A DNA stretch of 27,172 bases. Origin: Zelonia costaricensis (Eukaryota; Euglenozoa; Kinetoplastea; Trypanosomatida; Trypanosomatidae). The notes under the pieces are model-generated. The model did not search any database. It saw nothing but the letters and a program-made list of their open reading frames with translations, and had not been told where the DNA came from. This document shows positions 8,294 through 18,164 of this stretch, piece by piece. Every line of letters begins with the position of its first letter. Positions within the stretch are counted from its first letter, which is position 1. The DNA is taken from assembly GCA_030849075.1 (NCBI GenBank), contig JASAOO010003183.1, forward strand, positions 1 to 27,172, written 5' to 3'. The translations under genes and the position numbers were made by a program.

Positions 8294-9312
8294 CGATGTG
8301 GCTGGTGCGGTGACTGTTGCTGCTGTTGTGACTCTCTGCGTGAAAGGCGGGGGGCAGGGCGGCCCCAGCGTGCACCCACCTCCCGCACACGCCTCCCACC
8401 TTAAATCCTTTCTCACAGCGTCTCCCCTCTTCTTCTCTCCCTCCCGCTGCGTGGCATCACCGCGTATCCGCGTCTTTCCAGTGCCACGGTGCGCCCGCCT
8501 GCACAAGGCATAGGGCCATCGTGCAACGAGAACTATGCAAACACAAACACGTAAACGCACAAGGGACGCAATAGCCTGCCGCGAGCGGCCGCACCGCCGC
8601 GGAGAGGGCGAGAATGGGGGTTACGGCTCCTCCGTCACGCCGCGCGGGCGGGCCTCGGTGCCACCTGCGTTGTGCGCGCACACACACACACACATGACGT
8701 GATGTCAGCCGCGCCTGAAAACTCAGGAACGTGTCGTTCCCTGCACTTGTCGACTTACCTCCATCATGCCTCTTCCTCTCTGACTGAACGCTTGGTACAC
8801 ACACACACGCACACGTGCACGCAGCGGGTTCGAGTGCCGCTAGTTACTTTCTTTTTTCTTTTCACCGCCCCCCCCCCGTCCGCCCCCTTGGCTCGCGCGC
8901 GCCTGAGAGAAGCACCAGCGCGCGCGCTCCACCCCCACACCCTCCTCCACCCCACTTCGAGTGTGCGTGTGGAGGCCGAGCCTTCTCCGAGCCCAGACTC
9001 CCACTTTCTCCCTTCCCCTTTCTCCCCAACTCTGCCACAGCGTCTGCGATACTCGCACGCAAGCGTGTACGCGCCCACACACGCCGGCGCGTGTTCTCCC
9101 TTCCACACCATCAGCCCCATCTTCTCCCACCTCCCTTCCTGCTGGACCCGGGACACCCCCACGGCTGCTCCCGACCCCCCCCCGCCCCCTCTTCTCGTGT
9201 GCGACCGGCCTCGGCTTCGGCGCCTATCTTTTCTGTGCCTCCGCGTCTCGCTTACCATCTTCCCCTTCTCCCGCGTCTCCCCCCCCCCCCGTGAGCCGCC
9301 CACACCGATATA

Positions 9313-9313
9313 N
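9313..9313. other. Undetermined base (N), possible assembly gap
   Basis: A single N follows CCGATATA and precedes CTCCCTCGCGCAG. Composition changes across it, from C/T-rich on the left to purine-richer on the right. Unlike the second N, the flanks show no obvious duplicated sequence. Confidence 0.95.
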
Positions 9314-9751
9314 CTCCCTCGCGCAGAGACGCGGCAAGATCGCGTTGCTGCTTTCTGCGCTCGCAAGAGGAGGTCAGCGACGAGAGTGAGATAGGGGAAA
9401 GCCGCAAATCGCCCAGTGCGGGGGACGGCCTTGACGGGCAGGCCCGCCGCCGTGTGAGACCCTTCCGTGTGTGTGCTTGTTTCACTCTCCTCTTCTTCTT
9501 CTCTTTTTTTGAAAACGAAGAACAAAGGTGAGGACGAGAGGAGCAGTTAAACGCGACGAGCGACGTGGCACGCCTTTCGCTTCTGCCCTCCCGTCCTCCT
9601 TCTCCCCTTCGTCCTTGTGTGTGTGTGTGTGATTGCGTGCACCTGCTCTCACTTCCTCGACGTGTGACTTGGCGCTTAATTGTTCTCCTCTCCCTCCTCT
9701 TTGCCCTGTCCGTGCCTGTGAGTGGTGAGTGTGTCGGTGCGTGTCTGTTTA

Positions 9752-9771
9752 TGTGTGTGTGTGTGTGTGTG
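9752..9771. repeat. (TG)n microsatellite
   Basis: An uninterrupted TG run. Similar runs lie at 9616-9631 and 10023-10047 (the latter interrupted once by TATG) in the same intergenic region. Confidence 0.9.
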
Positions 9772-10226
9772 CAGCACCATTTCACGCTTCCTTTCTTGTG
9801 TAATCCCACGTCTGCGCTGCCCCCGCTCTCTCCCGAGGTCAAGAACAGCCCTCCGCCCTCCTCTCTCCTGTCTGTCTTCACGCGGGCGTGTGCGCCCACA
9901 GGTGTCTCTGTGTTCGCTTCTCCCTTCCCACCGCCTGTTCCTTTTCGGACCAAGGCCCTCTGGTTGTGCTATTACGCGTTTGTGGGCGAGTGTGTGTCTG
10001 TGTTTGTTTCCTCGTCTTTGCTTGTGTGTGTGTATGTGTGTGTGTGTCTCCCTCATCCTCCATTTCTGCGTGTGCGTGTGCTTGTGTGGCGGGGTGCGTG
10101 TGCCCAAACGGGTCACGCGAAGTTCGTTCTAACGGAGGGCACGAGTGCGAAGGTCTTGTGACCTCGCCTCCCCTCCACCCAGCCCCCAACCTCGTACCTC
10201 CCGTCTATTCAACAGCAGCCTGTACC

Positions 10227-10291
10227 GTCCCTCCCCCCTCCTCCTCCTTCTCCTCCATACACACGTCCACTCCATCCTTCCTGCTCTGTAG
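10227..10291 (+). promoter_or_regulatory. Candidate trans-splice acceptor for the 2283-aa gene
   Basis: A C/T tract from about 10227 continues with one ACACACG interruption to CTGCTCTGTAG. The first AG is at 10290-10291. There is no ATG between it and 10473, giving a leader of about 180 bases that includes the duplicated 31-mer. If that duplication is an assembly artefact, the true leader is about 32 bases shorter. Confidence 0.55.
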
Positions 10292-10302
10292 CGCCCCCCC
10301 CC

Positions 10303-10365
10303 CGCCCCCTTACCCTTCCCCAGCGCCTACGCANCGCCCCCTTACCCTTCCCCAGCGCCTACGCA
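10303..10365. repeat. Identical 31-mer duplicated on both sides of an N
   Basis: Positions 10303-10333 and 10335-10365 are identical over 31 bases (each begins CGCCCCCTTACCC and ends GCGCCTACGCA). The only base between them is the undetermined one at 10334. This is the pattern left when two contig ends that share an overlap are joined without merging, so it is probably not a biological tandem repeat. Confidence 0.9.
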
Positions 10366-10472
10366 CGTGGTTTGACTTGCTCTCCTTCTTTTACATCCCC
10401 TCCCAACCCCTCCCGTCCTCACGTCCGTGTCGACTTGCCAACGCGCACGCCCCACCTCCTCCCGGCGTGTTG

Positions 10473-13400
10473 ATGGGCTGCAAGGCGTCCGCCGTGCGAG
10501 GCGGTGCCAGCGAGTCGCACGACACGCGAGCGACACCGCCAGGCGCCACCCCCTCCCCGAGCACCTCGCAGCTCCGCACGCCGCATGACCCAAAGCGTAG
10601 CAGAAGCGCCGACCTGCCAGGCCGCCAGCCGCGCATCTCCCCAAAGGACTCGAAGCCGAACTCCCCACTCCGCAACAGCTGCCACGACGGCCATGACGGC
10701 CGCCATGCCACGGCCGCGTACGTGTGCACGCAGGACGACGACCCGTTCGCACCACCGCCGCCGCTGCCGCCGGAGCTCGCCGACTCCCACGGCGACGACG
10801 CCGCCTCCTCGCGCAGCTCCTCCCCGGACGGCAGTGCAGCGGACCGCGGCGACCTGCTCGGCCACCCGTCCGACTCCGCCTTCCCGCGCCTGACCAGCGA
10901 CCCCGACAGCGACCCGGAGGCCACGTTGCGCCGACGTCAGCAGCGGTCGGAGAACCACTTCGACCCGGTGCCGCTGCCAGCCGTGCTGCTGCTGCACGAC
11001 AGCAGCAACCCCGCCAGCACCCGCGGCATCGGCGGCGGCCCGCTGAACGGCGGCCTCCCATCCCGGCCGTCCTCGATGATCGTCACGCTGGACAGCGAGG
11101 ACCACAACGCGACGTTCCGGACAGACATCGAAGCGCACGACAAGACCGACTCGGCGCAGGCGGCGCTGGAGTACCAGCAGCGCGTGCAGGCAAAGCGAAC
11201 CGCCATGCAGGCCCACACAAAGCAGCGGCAGCTCGACGACTGCGACCCCGTGCGCCCGGTGGACAGCTTCAACGTGACCCACCGCGGCTTCCTGGGCCGG
11301 TGCTGGGACCGCCGCCCGCCGGAGCTGATCCCGGTGTCCTTCGTGCACGCCATGGAGTCGGCGCTGCGGACCACAGACGAGTCGCACCCGACGAGCACGA
11401 CGACGTCGCACCCTGCTGGCGGCCTCACCGGGCGGGATGAGTACCCGCCGTGCACGCCGCACGTGACCGCCTCGCGGCTCAGCCACACGAGCGGCTGCCC
11501 CTCCGGAGTGGGGACGAGCAGCCCACCGCCGGGCCGCCGCGTACCACGTCGCTCGCACTGGTTCAGCTTAGCCGGCGTCAGCTCCGACGCCGTCGCGACG
11601 CACCTGGGCAGCATCCCCTCCGCCGGGGTCTTCTCCCCGTACTATTTCAGCAGCAATGTCTCCACGCCGGTCGTGGCGTGGCCGGGCGGCGGCGGAGCCT
11701 CAGCCGGCCCCGCAGTGTTCCCGGTGGCTTCCCCCGCCCCCACCCCCGCGGTGAGCCGCAGCGCACCGCCGTCGGTCCTGCGAGGCGCGGGCGGCAGGTC
11801 TGGGAACGCTGGCACGGCTGCCTCCTCGCCCGCACGCGGCAGCTCCGGGGCCGGCTTCTTTGCGCACACCACAAACGACTTACGCGGCACCCTCGTCGCG
11901 CCCTCGGACAGCGACCAGGAGGACGGCGCGATACGCGGGCCCACCACGCTGGAGCAGATCGCGGCGATGTCGTTGGAGAAGCGGGAGCACTACTTCAACA
12001 AGTTTCTCAGCAACAACCCGCGCTACACCGGCATCCGGGACACCTTCGCGTTTCGCCTGGCCAACGGCGTTGGCGACGAGCCGAGCACCAAATTTCTGCG
12101 TAAGCGCAACCTCGGCCCCGCGCCCGGCGTTGTGGCGATGCGGTGGAATCGCGTCGAGCTCTTCCACCCCACCCTGCACACACTCATCCGCGCCGTCGCC
12201 GTGACGCAGGGCGTCTCGCTTGGCTCGAGTCAGCACGAAGGGTCGCAGCCCCACGCCGGCATGCCGCGCTCGCGGTGGGCGTCGACGAACCACATGGCCC
12301 ACGGCTTGAGCGTCGCCGTCGACAGCAACGACGCCGCGAACACGGCAGCCGAGGGCCCGCCGCCGCGGCGGTCGCTCAGTCAGTTTGTTATGGGCCAATT
12401 AGAGAACCGCAGCTTCACACGCAGCATCGTGGACGGGAGCCCGAACGGGTCCTTCATGATCAACACAGACCGCGGGCGCGGCGGCGGCGGCGGCAACGTC
12501 ACCCGGGAGAGCTCCACCAGCCACAGCAACAACTCCATCTTTTCCCTTCCGCACGGCAGCGCCACCGCGCCGGCGGCGGGGGAGGCGGGCTACGTGGCGG
12601 CGGCCAAGTTTCCCGAGGACAGCGTGCTCGCGCTCGCCCTCTGCATCCCCAGTGCGCGACTGCCGCAGCTGACCTCCGGGTCTACCGTGTTCGGCCCACA
12701 GGCCGGGGCCGGACGGCTGCGCAGCGGGGCCGCCTCGGCGGTCTCGCCCACAAACTCGCGCGAACACGAGCTCGGCACGCTGCACTCCCCGAACTGCCCC
12801 AACGCCTCCACCGTGCTTGTTGCGCTGACGGTGAGCAGCTTCAGCGTGTCCATCGACCCCTTACGGTGGCAGGAGAACCGCTACACTCGCTGCCCCGTCG
12901 ACATGGACGGCTCGAAGCGGTCGGCACGGCAGGCGTACGGCGAGGGCGTCGTGACGGACATCATGTACGGCGGCGTCATGGTGGTCGAGTGCTCCTCACC
13001 CGCTGCCGTAAAGGAGCTACAGACGCTGCTGGCGTGCATGCCGTGGACGGAGGGCCGCACCCTGTCCGATGTGATTGGTGAGGTGCGTAAGCACCTCAAG
13101 CACATCCAAAGCAAAGCCCGGAGCGTCGCGCCGGCGTCCTCGGCAGCGTCCGCGTCCGCGGCGGGAGGGAGTGAGGTGCCGCACCGCTATCGCGTGTGGC
13201 GGCGGATCGGTGGTCGGCCGATGCGAGACGCCGTGGAGCTGGAGGAGATCTCGTACTTCCTCGGCGGCGACGAGCCGCGCAAAGCCGCGGCCCCGCTGGT
13301 GGGTGCGATCGGCAGCAGCAACATCAACGCAACAGCGCCCAACCCCGCGACAGCGGCCGACCCGGAGGCGTCGCCGTCGTACTCGCGCGTGGCGTCGGTG

Positions 13401-16400
13401 TGGGTTGGGATGCCGGTCATTGCGGCGGTGCTGCGTTCGTGGGGGCTGCACCTGCTGAGCTACCCCGAGTACGCGCAGCCCATCTCCATGTTTCTGCAGC
13501 GCTACTGCGGCGTCGCCCCGGCGCTGCTGCCCACCGCCCTCAGCAGCTTCTGCCACGTCGGCCACGCCCCCATGGAGGAGTCCGAGGATGAGGTCGACTA
13601 CCTCTTCTTCGAGGGCGACGGGGCCGACACGGCCTCGCAGCGACCCGCGCTCGGCAGGGACGCCAACAGCCGAAACACCAGCCGTGTCGCGCTCGACGCC
13701 TCGCGGCCCGACTCGCCGGCGGCGCAGGGACGCAGTCGCGGTACCCCGCCGCCGTTTGGCATGCCGCTGAGCGACGGCGCCTCCGAGGGGATTGTGCCGA
13801 AGAGTCACAGCAAGGAGACGATAGAGGGGGACACGCTGCACCCCGTCGACAGCATGTGCAGCGTACTCATGGCGCCCGACCTCATCAGCCCTGCCGCGAT
13901 TCACGACGCCGGTGGCGGTGGCGGTGGTGCGTGGTGTCCCAGTGCAGGGGCGAGCACCGTCGCCTCCCCGAACAACGAACATGGCACCACCGCAGGCGAC
14001 TCGAGCCGTCGCCACCGCCGTGGGCTGCCGCACTTGGGTGGGCGGGGAGGGCATGCACACGGCGGGAACGGCGTGGCTGGTCGCAGCAACGGAAAACGCC
14101 TCAGCGGCAGCTCGCGGGTGCACCCCAGCCGGGTCCACTCCGGCTCCCTATGCGCGACGCCGCTATCGCCGGACTGTGGCACGCGGCCGCATTCACGCCT
14201 GCACGACCGCGACGCCGACCGCTCCAGCGCTTCGTCGTCCAGCTCCTCCCTCCCTTCCCTGCCGGTGGTGCGGCAGCACAGCACCACCGTCTTCCAGCCC
14301 ATCTCGCACAGCGCTGTAGCGACGCAGCCGAACACGCCCGGCCTGCCCGCGAGCGACTCGCAGCGGAGCAACTTTCTCGCCCGCGCGCGGCGGCGGACCA
14401 GTGCCGGCGACGCGAGCCCTCCGTCCCATCTCTCCGTGCGGTCGCTGGAGCTCCCGCCCACGGATGACGGTCCGGCGACGCCGGAGACGCTGTCCGGCAG
14501 CACCGCCCCAGGGGGCACGCCGGCGGTGCAAAGGAGTGCGAAGATGACGTTCCGCTCGCCCACGCCGCCCAATGTGCAGAGGTGGGACAGCGGCAGCATT
14601 GACGCGAGCCTGTCGCTCAACGATACTCGTGACACGGTAGTGCAGCGTGCCCCGACCCCTCCCTCGTCCCCCTCCGTCCCCGCGGCCGCGGCGACAGCAC
14701 CTGCGCCAGCAGCAGCAGCGCCGGGTCCGCCTCCCAACGCTCCCCCAAAGCGGAAGGTCACCAAGACGAAGAAAACGAAGAAGGCCGCCGCAACCACAAC
14801 CACAACGTCCGCTGCCGGTGCCCCGTCTGCGCCGGCTGCACCGATGGCAAGTGCTGGTGCCGCCGCGCCCCCTCCGCTTCCCCCTCGCCTGCCGGCAACG
14901 GCAGCAGCCGACACGACGCCGAGCCACACGTCGCAGTCGAGCAGCCCTCTCTCCACTGCCCTCGTTTCCGCCGCAGCAGCAGCAGCGGCGAGTGGGAAGC
15001 GGAAGAGGCCGGGCCTGAACGGAGCTCGCAGGCCGCCGGGCTCGCCCAAGTACCTGCCCCCCTCCCTGCCCAATGCAGCCTCCCCCTTCGCCCAGCTGCG
15101 CTCTCGCTGCTCCTCGCTGCTCGGCAGCGGCGGTGGCGGCAGCGGTGGTGTTGCCGGCGTTGCAGGAAGCCCGTGCATCCCAGGCATCTTGCTAAGCAGC
15201 AGCACCCTACCGAGCACGTCACAGGCGCACGACGAGGAGCAGGAGGGGCTGTGGTATATGGTGATGCTGGAGGTGCGGGCGCGGCGGCAGGAGCTGGAAG
15301 AGCTGCGCCACGCTCGCCGCGACGCCGAGGATCTGCGAGAGCGCAAGGAGAACGAGCTGCGCTCGCTGAACCGCCTACTCCTGCCCCACACCACCTCGCA
15401 GGAACTGGATGGGGTGCTGCTCTACCTCAAGACGGCTCTGCACGCCCCAGAGGACCTGCCGCACGGCCGCCTCTTCCTGCCGCACTCCGACTGGGTGCCG
15501 ATGCTGGCCGCGGTGTGGACCTCCCCCGCGAACCGCATCCGCACGGTCGAGGTCGCGACAGAGCTCACCTGGGTGGACATCCCGCGGCTCGGGCTCGTCA
15601 CCGGGCTGCTGCACCACCAGCACGCCGCGCCGCCGCTGGAGGAGCTCGTGTTGCGGGCGGACAAGCTGCTCGGCGCCACGGATGCGGACGCGCGGCGCAC
15701 CCTCGCCGGGGCGGACAGCAGCCTGCCCGACGACGACAAGAACGGTGCGGCGTTGGTGGAGCGTCCGCGCCGGCTGCCGCTGGGCCGCCACCGCTCGCTC
15801 AAGGCGAAGCGTGGCAAGAGCCGTGGCCGCCGCGAAGAGCGCAGCAGCGACAGCCTGCACTTCACGACGGAGCTGGACCAGGTCATCAACGCCTTCGGGG
15901 CTGGCTGCCCGCCGTTCATCATCACCCCCGAGGAGGCCCGGGACACGCTGTGGCTGCTGCTCTGCGCCGTCGCCGCCAACGCCGCGACGCCGACGTTCCG
16001 CGTTGTCCTGCGTGGCCTGCCGACGGGCGAGGTGAGCGCGACGGGGGGCGGTGGCGGCGCCGGGCGCGTGCGAGACTACGGGAGGGACCGCACGCCGTCC
16101 ACGCGCCTCGCCGCCTTCTTCGCCACGGCGGCGGCCCACTTCAGAGATGAGCACGCCGACGCGCCACTGCTGCTCAAGTCGCGGTCGATGTTGCTCGAGA
16201 ACTTCGTGGTCTGCCAGGGCACCCCGGCCCACGCCGAGCGCGACTTGGACAGCAGCGTGCATTTGACGCGCCAGAGCACGGCCTGCAACGACGATGGCGC
16301 CTTGTACTACACGACGGAATCGATACGGCTAGACGACGACGGCCCTGGCGGCTCCTTTCTCTCTTCGTCGAAGCCGCACGGCACCCCGACCCTGCGCACC

Positions 16401-17324
16401 TCGTCGCTCGTGGTCGTCTCCCCTGCGCCCACGCTCATGAACCCGTCGACGTTCGGCGCCGGGCCGTTCGCCGCGTCGCTGCTGCGACCCATCGGCGCGA
16501 CAAGCCACAGCAACAGCGTCCTCACCACGGCGCGGCCCGTGTCCAGCTTCGCGTCCCCGCTGGGCGGGGGGCGGAGCGGGGCGGCGTCGCCCAACCCCAC
16601 GGCCAGCGCCGGGCGTGCGGTGGCCACGGTGGCGACGCACCGGCACCCCGTCCAGCGCCGTCGGTCGTGGATGCGGGAGGGGAACGACCTTGAAGAGCGC
16701 CCCTTCTACGAGCTGCTGGTACATCGCTGCAGCATCATTCGGGAGGCGATCACCGCCGCGCAGGTGGCAAGCAGTGCGTACGAGCCCGGGCGGCCGCTGC
16801 AGTGCAGTGCCCCGTACATCCCGCACTACCACCACCCCTTCAACAACACACACAACGACCCGCGCTTCTTCGTGGACTCGGAGCGGCAGGAGCGGCTGCA
16901 GGAGGCGGGGCGGCGGGCTGCCGCCACAGCAGCAGCAGCAGTCGCAGCAGCAGCATCAGCGGTGCGCGCGTCCGGCTCGGGCTCGTCGGCGTTTCAAGAC
17001 GCGGAAGAGCAGCGCCGCTGTAGCCCGCCGCCGCCTGTGCCGCCGCTGCACTTCCGCGTCACGGACTTCGTATTTGGGCTGCAGACCGCGAGGGACGAGC
17101 AGGCGGCGCTCGAGAGCGAGGCGGCTGTGCTGCGCGAGCGTGCCGGCGAGATCTGGGAGGCGCTGCGCAAGTCGGTGAAGCACTACAACCAGCTCCAGGT
17201 CGAGCTGCGGCAGCGGGCTGTAAAGCGCTCGAATGGCAGCGGTGGGGTGAATGGTGGTGGTGGTGGTGGCAGTGCATCGCCGTCTCCGCTGCCGCCACCA
17301 CGGCAGATCATCCTCGAGTACTGA
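10473..17324 (+). CDS. Large predicted N-myristoylated protein of unknown function, 2283 aa
   Basis: No whole-protein family is recognised. The N terminus MGCKAS has Gly2, Cys3 and Ser6, which fits N-myristoylation with neighbouring palmitoylation and hence membrane or flagellar-membrane attachment. Residues 7 to about 480 are Ser/Pro/Thr-rich and probably disordered. Structured-looking islands follow: about 490-580 (with YFNKFLSNNPRYTGIRD), about 705-890 (strand-rich, containing YGEGVVTDIMYGG at 822-834), about 905-935 (YRVWRRIGGRPMRDAVELEE), and about 970-1035 (containing SVWVGMPVIAAVLRSWG). Low-complexity sequence covers roughly 1060-1590 and includes a basic stretch PPKRKVTKTKKTKK near 1426. 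A coiled coil lies at about 1594-1640, then a leucine-rich helical region to about 1740, further conserved blocks, and a C-terminal coiled coil at about 2200-2255. The start at 10473 is the first ATG after the splice acceptor, and the myristoylation motif exactly at that ATG supports it. Upstream in-frame sequence has no ATG and crosses an N. It is secure as a gene, with function open. Confidence 0.92.
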   Translation: MGCKASAVRGGASESHDTRATPPGATPSPSTSQLRTPHDPKRSRSADLPGRQPRISPKDSKPNSPLRNSCHDGHDGRHATAAYVCTQDDDPFAPPPPLPPELADSHGDDAASSRSSSPDGSAADRGDLLGHPSDSAFPRLTSDPDSDPEATLRRRQQRSENHFDPVPLPAVLLLHDSSNPASTRGIGGGPLNGGLPSRPSSMIVTLDSEDHNATFRTDIEAHDKTDSAQAALEYQQRVQAKRTAMQAHTKQRQLDDCDPVRPVDSFNVTHRGFLGRCWDRRPPELIPVSFVHAMESALRTTDESHPTSTTTSHPAGGLTGRDEYPPCTPHVTASRLSHTSGCPSGVGTSSPPPGRRVPRRSHWFSLAGVSSDAVATHLGSIPSAGVFSPYYFSSNVSTPVVAWPGGGGASAGPAVFPVASPAPTPAVSRSAPPSVLRGAGGRSGNAGTAASSPARGSSGAGFFAHTTNDLRGTLVAPSDSDQEDGAIRGPTTLEQIAAMSLEKREHYFNKFLSNNPRYTGIRDTFAFRLANGVGDEPSTKFLRKRNLGPAPGVVAMRWNRVELFHPTLHTLIRAVAVTQGVSLGSSQHEGSQPHAGMPRSRWASTNHMAHGLSVAVDSNDAANTAAEGPPPRRSLSQFVMGQLENRSFTRSIVDGSPNGSFMINTDRGRGGGGGNVTRESSTSHSNNSIFSLPHGSATAPAAGEAGYVAAAKFPEDSVLALALCIPSARLPQLTSGSTVFGPQAGAGRLRSGAASAVSPTNSREHELGTLHSPNCPNASTVLVALTVSSFSVSIDPLRWQENRYTRCPVDMDGSKRSARQAYGEGVVTDIMYGGVMVVECSSPAAVKELQTLLACMPWTEGRTLSDVIGEVRKHLKHIQSKARSVAPASSAASASAAGGSEVPHRYRVWRRIGGRPMRDAVELEEISYFLGGDEPRKAAAPLVGAIGSSNINATAPNPATAADPEASPSYSRVASVWVGMPVIAAVLRSWGLHLLSYPEYAQPISMFLQRYCGVAPALLPTALSSFCHVGHAPMEESEDEVDYLFFEGDGADTASQRPALGRDANSRNTSRVALDASRPDSPAAQGRSRGTPPPFGMPLSDGASEGIVPKSHSKETIEGDTLHPVDSMCSVLMAPDLISPAAIHDAGGGGGGAWCPSAGASTVASPNNEHGTTAGDSSRRHRRGLPHLGGRGGHAHGGNGVAGRSNGKRLSGSSRVHPSRVHSGSLCATPLSPDCGTRPHSRLHDRDADRSSASSSSSSLPSLPVVRQHSTTVFQPISHSAVATQPNTPGLPASDSQRSNFLARARRRTSAGDASPPSHLSVRSLELPPTDDGPATPETLSGSTAPGGTPAVQRSAKMTFRSPTPPNVQRWDSGSIDASLSLNDTRDTVVQRAPTPPSSPSVPAAAATAPAPAAAAPGPPPNAPPKRKVTKTKKTKKAAATTTTTSAAGAPSAPAAPMASAGAAAPPPLPPRLPATAAADTTPSHTSQSSSPLSTALVSAAAAAAASGKRKRPGLNGARRPPGSPKYLPPSLPNAASPFAQLRSRCSSLLGSGGGGSGGVAGVAGSPCIPGILLSSSTLPSTSQAHDEEQEGLWYMVMLEVRARRQELEELRHARRDAEDLRERKENELRSLNRLLLPHTTSQELDGVLLYLKTALHAPEDLPHGRLFLPHSDWVPMLAAVWTSPANRIRTVEVATELTWVDIPRLGLVTGLLHHQHAAPPLEELVLRADKLLGATDADARRTLAGADSSLPDDDKNGAALVERPRRLPLGRHRSLKAKRGKSRGRREERSSDSLHFTTELDQVINAFGAGCPPFIITPEEARDTLWLLLCAVAANAATPTFRVVLRGLPTGEVSATGGGGGAGRVRDYGRDRTPSTRLAAFFATAAAHFRDEHADAPLLLKSRSMLLENFVVCQGTPAHAERDLDSSVHLTRQSTACNDDGALYYTTESIRLDDDGPGGSFLSSSKPHGTPTLRTSSLVVVSPAPTLMNPSTFGAGPFAASLLRPIGATSHSNSVLTTARPVSSFASPLGGGRSGAASPNPTASAGRAVATVATHRHPVQRRRSWMREGNDLEERPFYELLVHRCSIIREAITAAQVASSAYEPGRPLQCSAPYIPHYHHPFNNTHNDPRFFVDSERQERLQEAGRRAAATAAAAVAAAASAVRASGSGSSAFQDAEEQRRCSPPPPVPPLHFRVTDFVFGLQTARDEQAALESEAAVLRERAGEIWEALRKSVKHYNQLQVELRQRAVKRSNGSGGVNGGGGGGSASPSPLPPPRQIILEY

Positions 17325-17572
17325 GCGGCTCCCCCCCCCCCCGCCTCCTCCCCTCTTCCACGCACGCGCACGCCTGCACGAGCCGCCCCACATCCAGCCA
17401 AGAACACGCCGCGGGCGAGGCCGTGGGTGACGACGGGTGTGTGAGAGGTCGATGAAGGTGCCAGGCGCGCGGCACACCCCGTCGTGTCCCTTCTTTTCTT
17501 TTCTCCCTTACCTGTAACGGGCCTAACTCGATCGAAGGGGTCGCAGACGCGGAGGTGTCAACGGCGTGGACC

Positions 17573-17585
17573 AAAAAAAAAAAAA
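17573..17585. repeat. Homopolymer run of 13 A
   Basis: A run of 13 A about 250 bases downstream of the stop codon of the 2283-aa gene, followed by further A-rich sequence. It is likely within the 3' UTR or near the polyadenylation zone. Its length is unreliable in most sequencing chemistries. Confidence 0.9.
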
Positions 17586-17998
17586 GAGGAAGCGAAAAAA
17601 CCCGAACTACGACCGAAACACAACCCAACAAACGACGCACACACACACATACAAAAGGGGGAAATCTGGCCGGACTCTTGTTTTTCTTTGCGCGTGGCTT
17701 GCATGAGGAAACACCACGTGGGCTGCTGCAGCACCAGCTCGACCGTGTCTGTGTGTGGGGGGTGGGGGGGCGGGGAGGTCTCACCCACACGCACACGGCG
17801 CGTTGCGTGAGCGGCACAGCGGTGTAGTGAGGGAGGAGAGGGTGCGAGAAGGTAATGTGTGGCTCCTTCTCACGGGCATTCTTTCCCCCCCCCCTACACC
17901 CATCCCTCTCCCGCCGTTCGCGTTCGTCGCGCAGAACAGCAGCAGCGATGCCGTCGCATTGTTAAGGCTCTTGGCGACGTGCTCCTCATCGCGCTCGA

Positions 17999-18164
17999 TC
18001 CCTCTCTCTCTCTCACTGTCTGCTTTCTTCTTAAACCCCGCAGGTGGTACGGTGGGATTCCCGGTGCCAGTCACACGAACACACGCGCCCATCGAGTAAC
18101 ACCACACTGTCACATATACACACACACACGCGCGCTTCCTCTTGCCTCCTTGCCCACACATCAG
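17999..18164 (+). promoter_or_regulatory. Candidate trans-splice acceptor region for the 2040-aa gene
   Basis: A classic tract of CT repeats (about 17999-18033, including TCTCTCTCTCTC and TTTCTTCTT) is followed by an AG at 18042-18043. A second, weaker tract (about 18134-18155) has an AG at 18163-18164. No ATG lies between either AG and 18205. The native leader would be about 160 or 40 bases. Confidence 0.6.

Larger units (their letters stand above)
8294..10472. other. Long intergenic region (2.2 kb) with two undetermined bases
   Basis: I see no supported gene. The stretch holds CA runs near 8680-8694 and 8798-8818, several C/T tracts between about 8860 and 9292 (with splice-acceptor-like AGs, e.g. 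near 9041), an undetermined base at 9313, a purine-richer segment at about 9314-9430, TG runs at 9616-9631, 9752-9771 and 10023-10047, and a duplicated 31-mer around an undetermined base at 10334. Open frames across it are Pro/Ser/Arg- or Cys/Val-rich and look like repeat read-through. It is about twice as long as the other intergenic regions, and the base at 9313 may stand for a larger gap, so a small gene could be missing from the assembly. Confidence 0.55.

Noticed and set aside
8815..8850. tRNA T-arm-like sequence (GCGGGTTCGAGTGCCGC)
   Set aside because: It resembles a B-box hairpin (four of five stem pairs), but there is no A-box, acceptor stem or anticodon arm at the right distance upstream, only CA repeats.
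9888..10472. Upstream in-frame extension of the 2283-aa gene
   Set aside because: Crosses TG microsatellites, an undetermined base and the splice-acceptor tract, with no ATG. The MGCKAS start at 10473 is far better.
13901..15394. 497-codon - strand open frame opposite the 2283-aa gene
   Set aside because: Ala/Gly/Arg-rich low complexity, opposite a low-complexity coding segment. No independent evidence of expression or a family.
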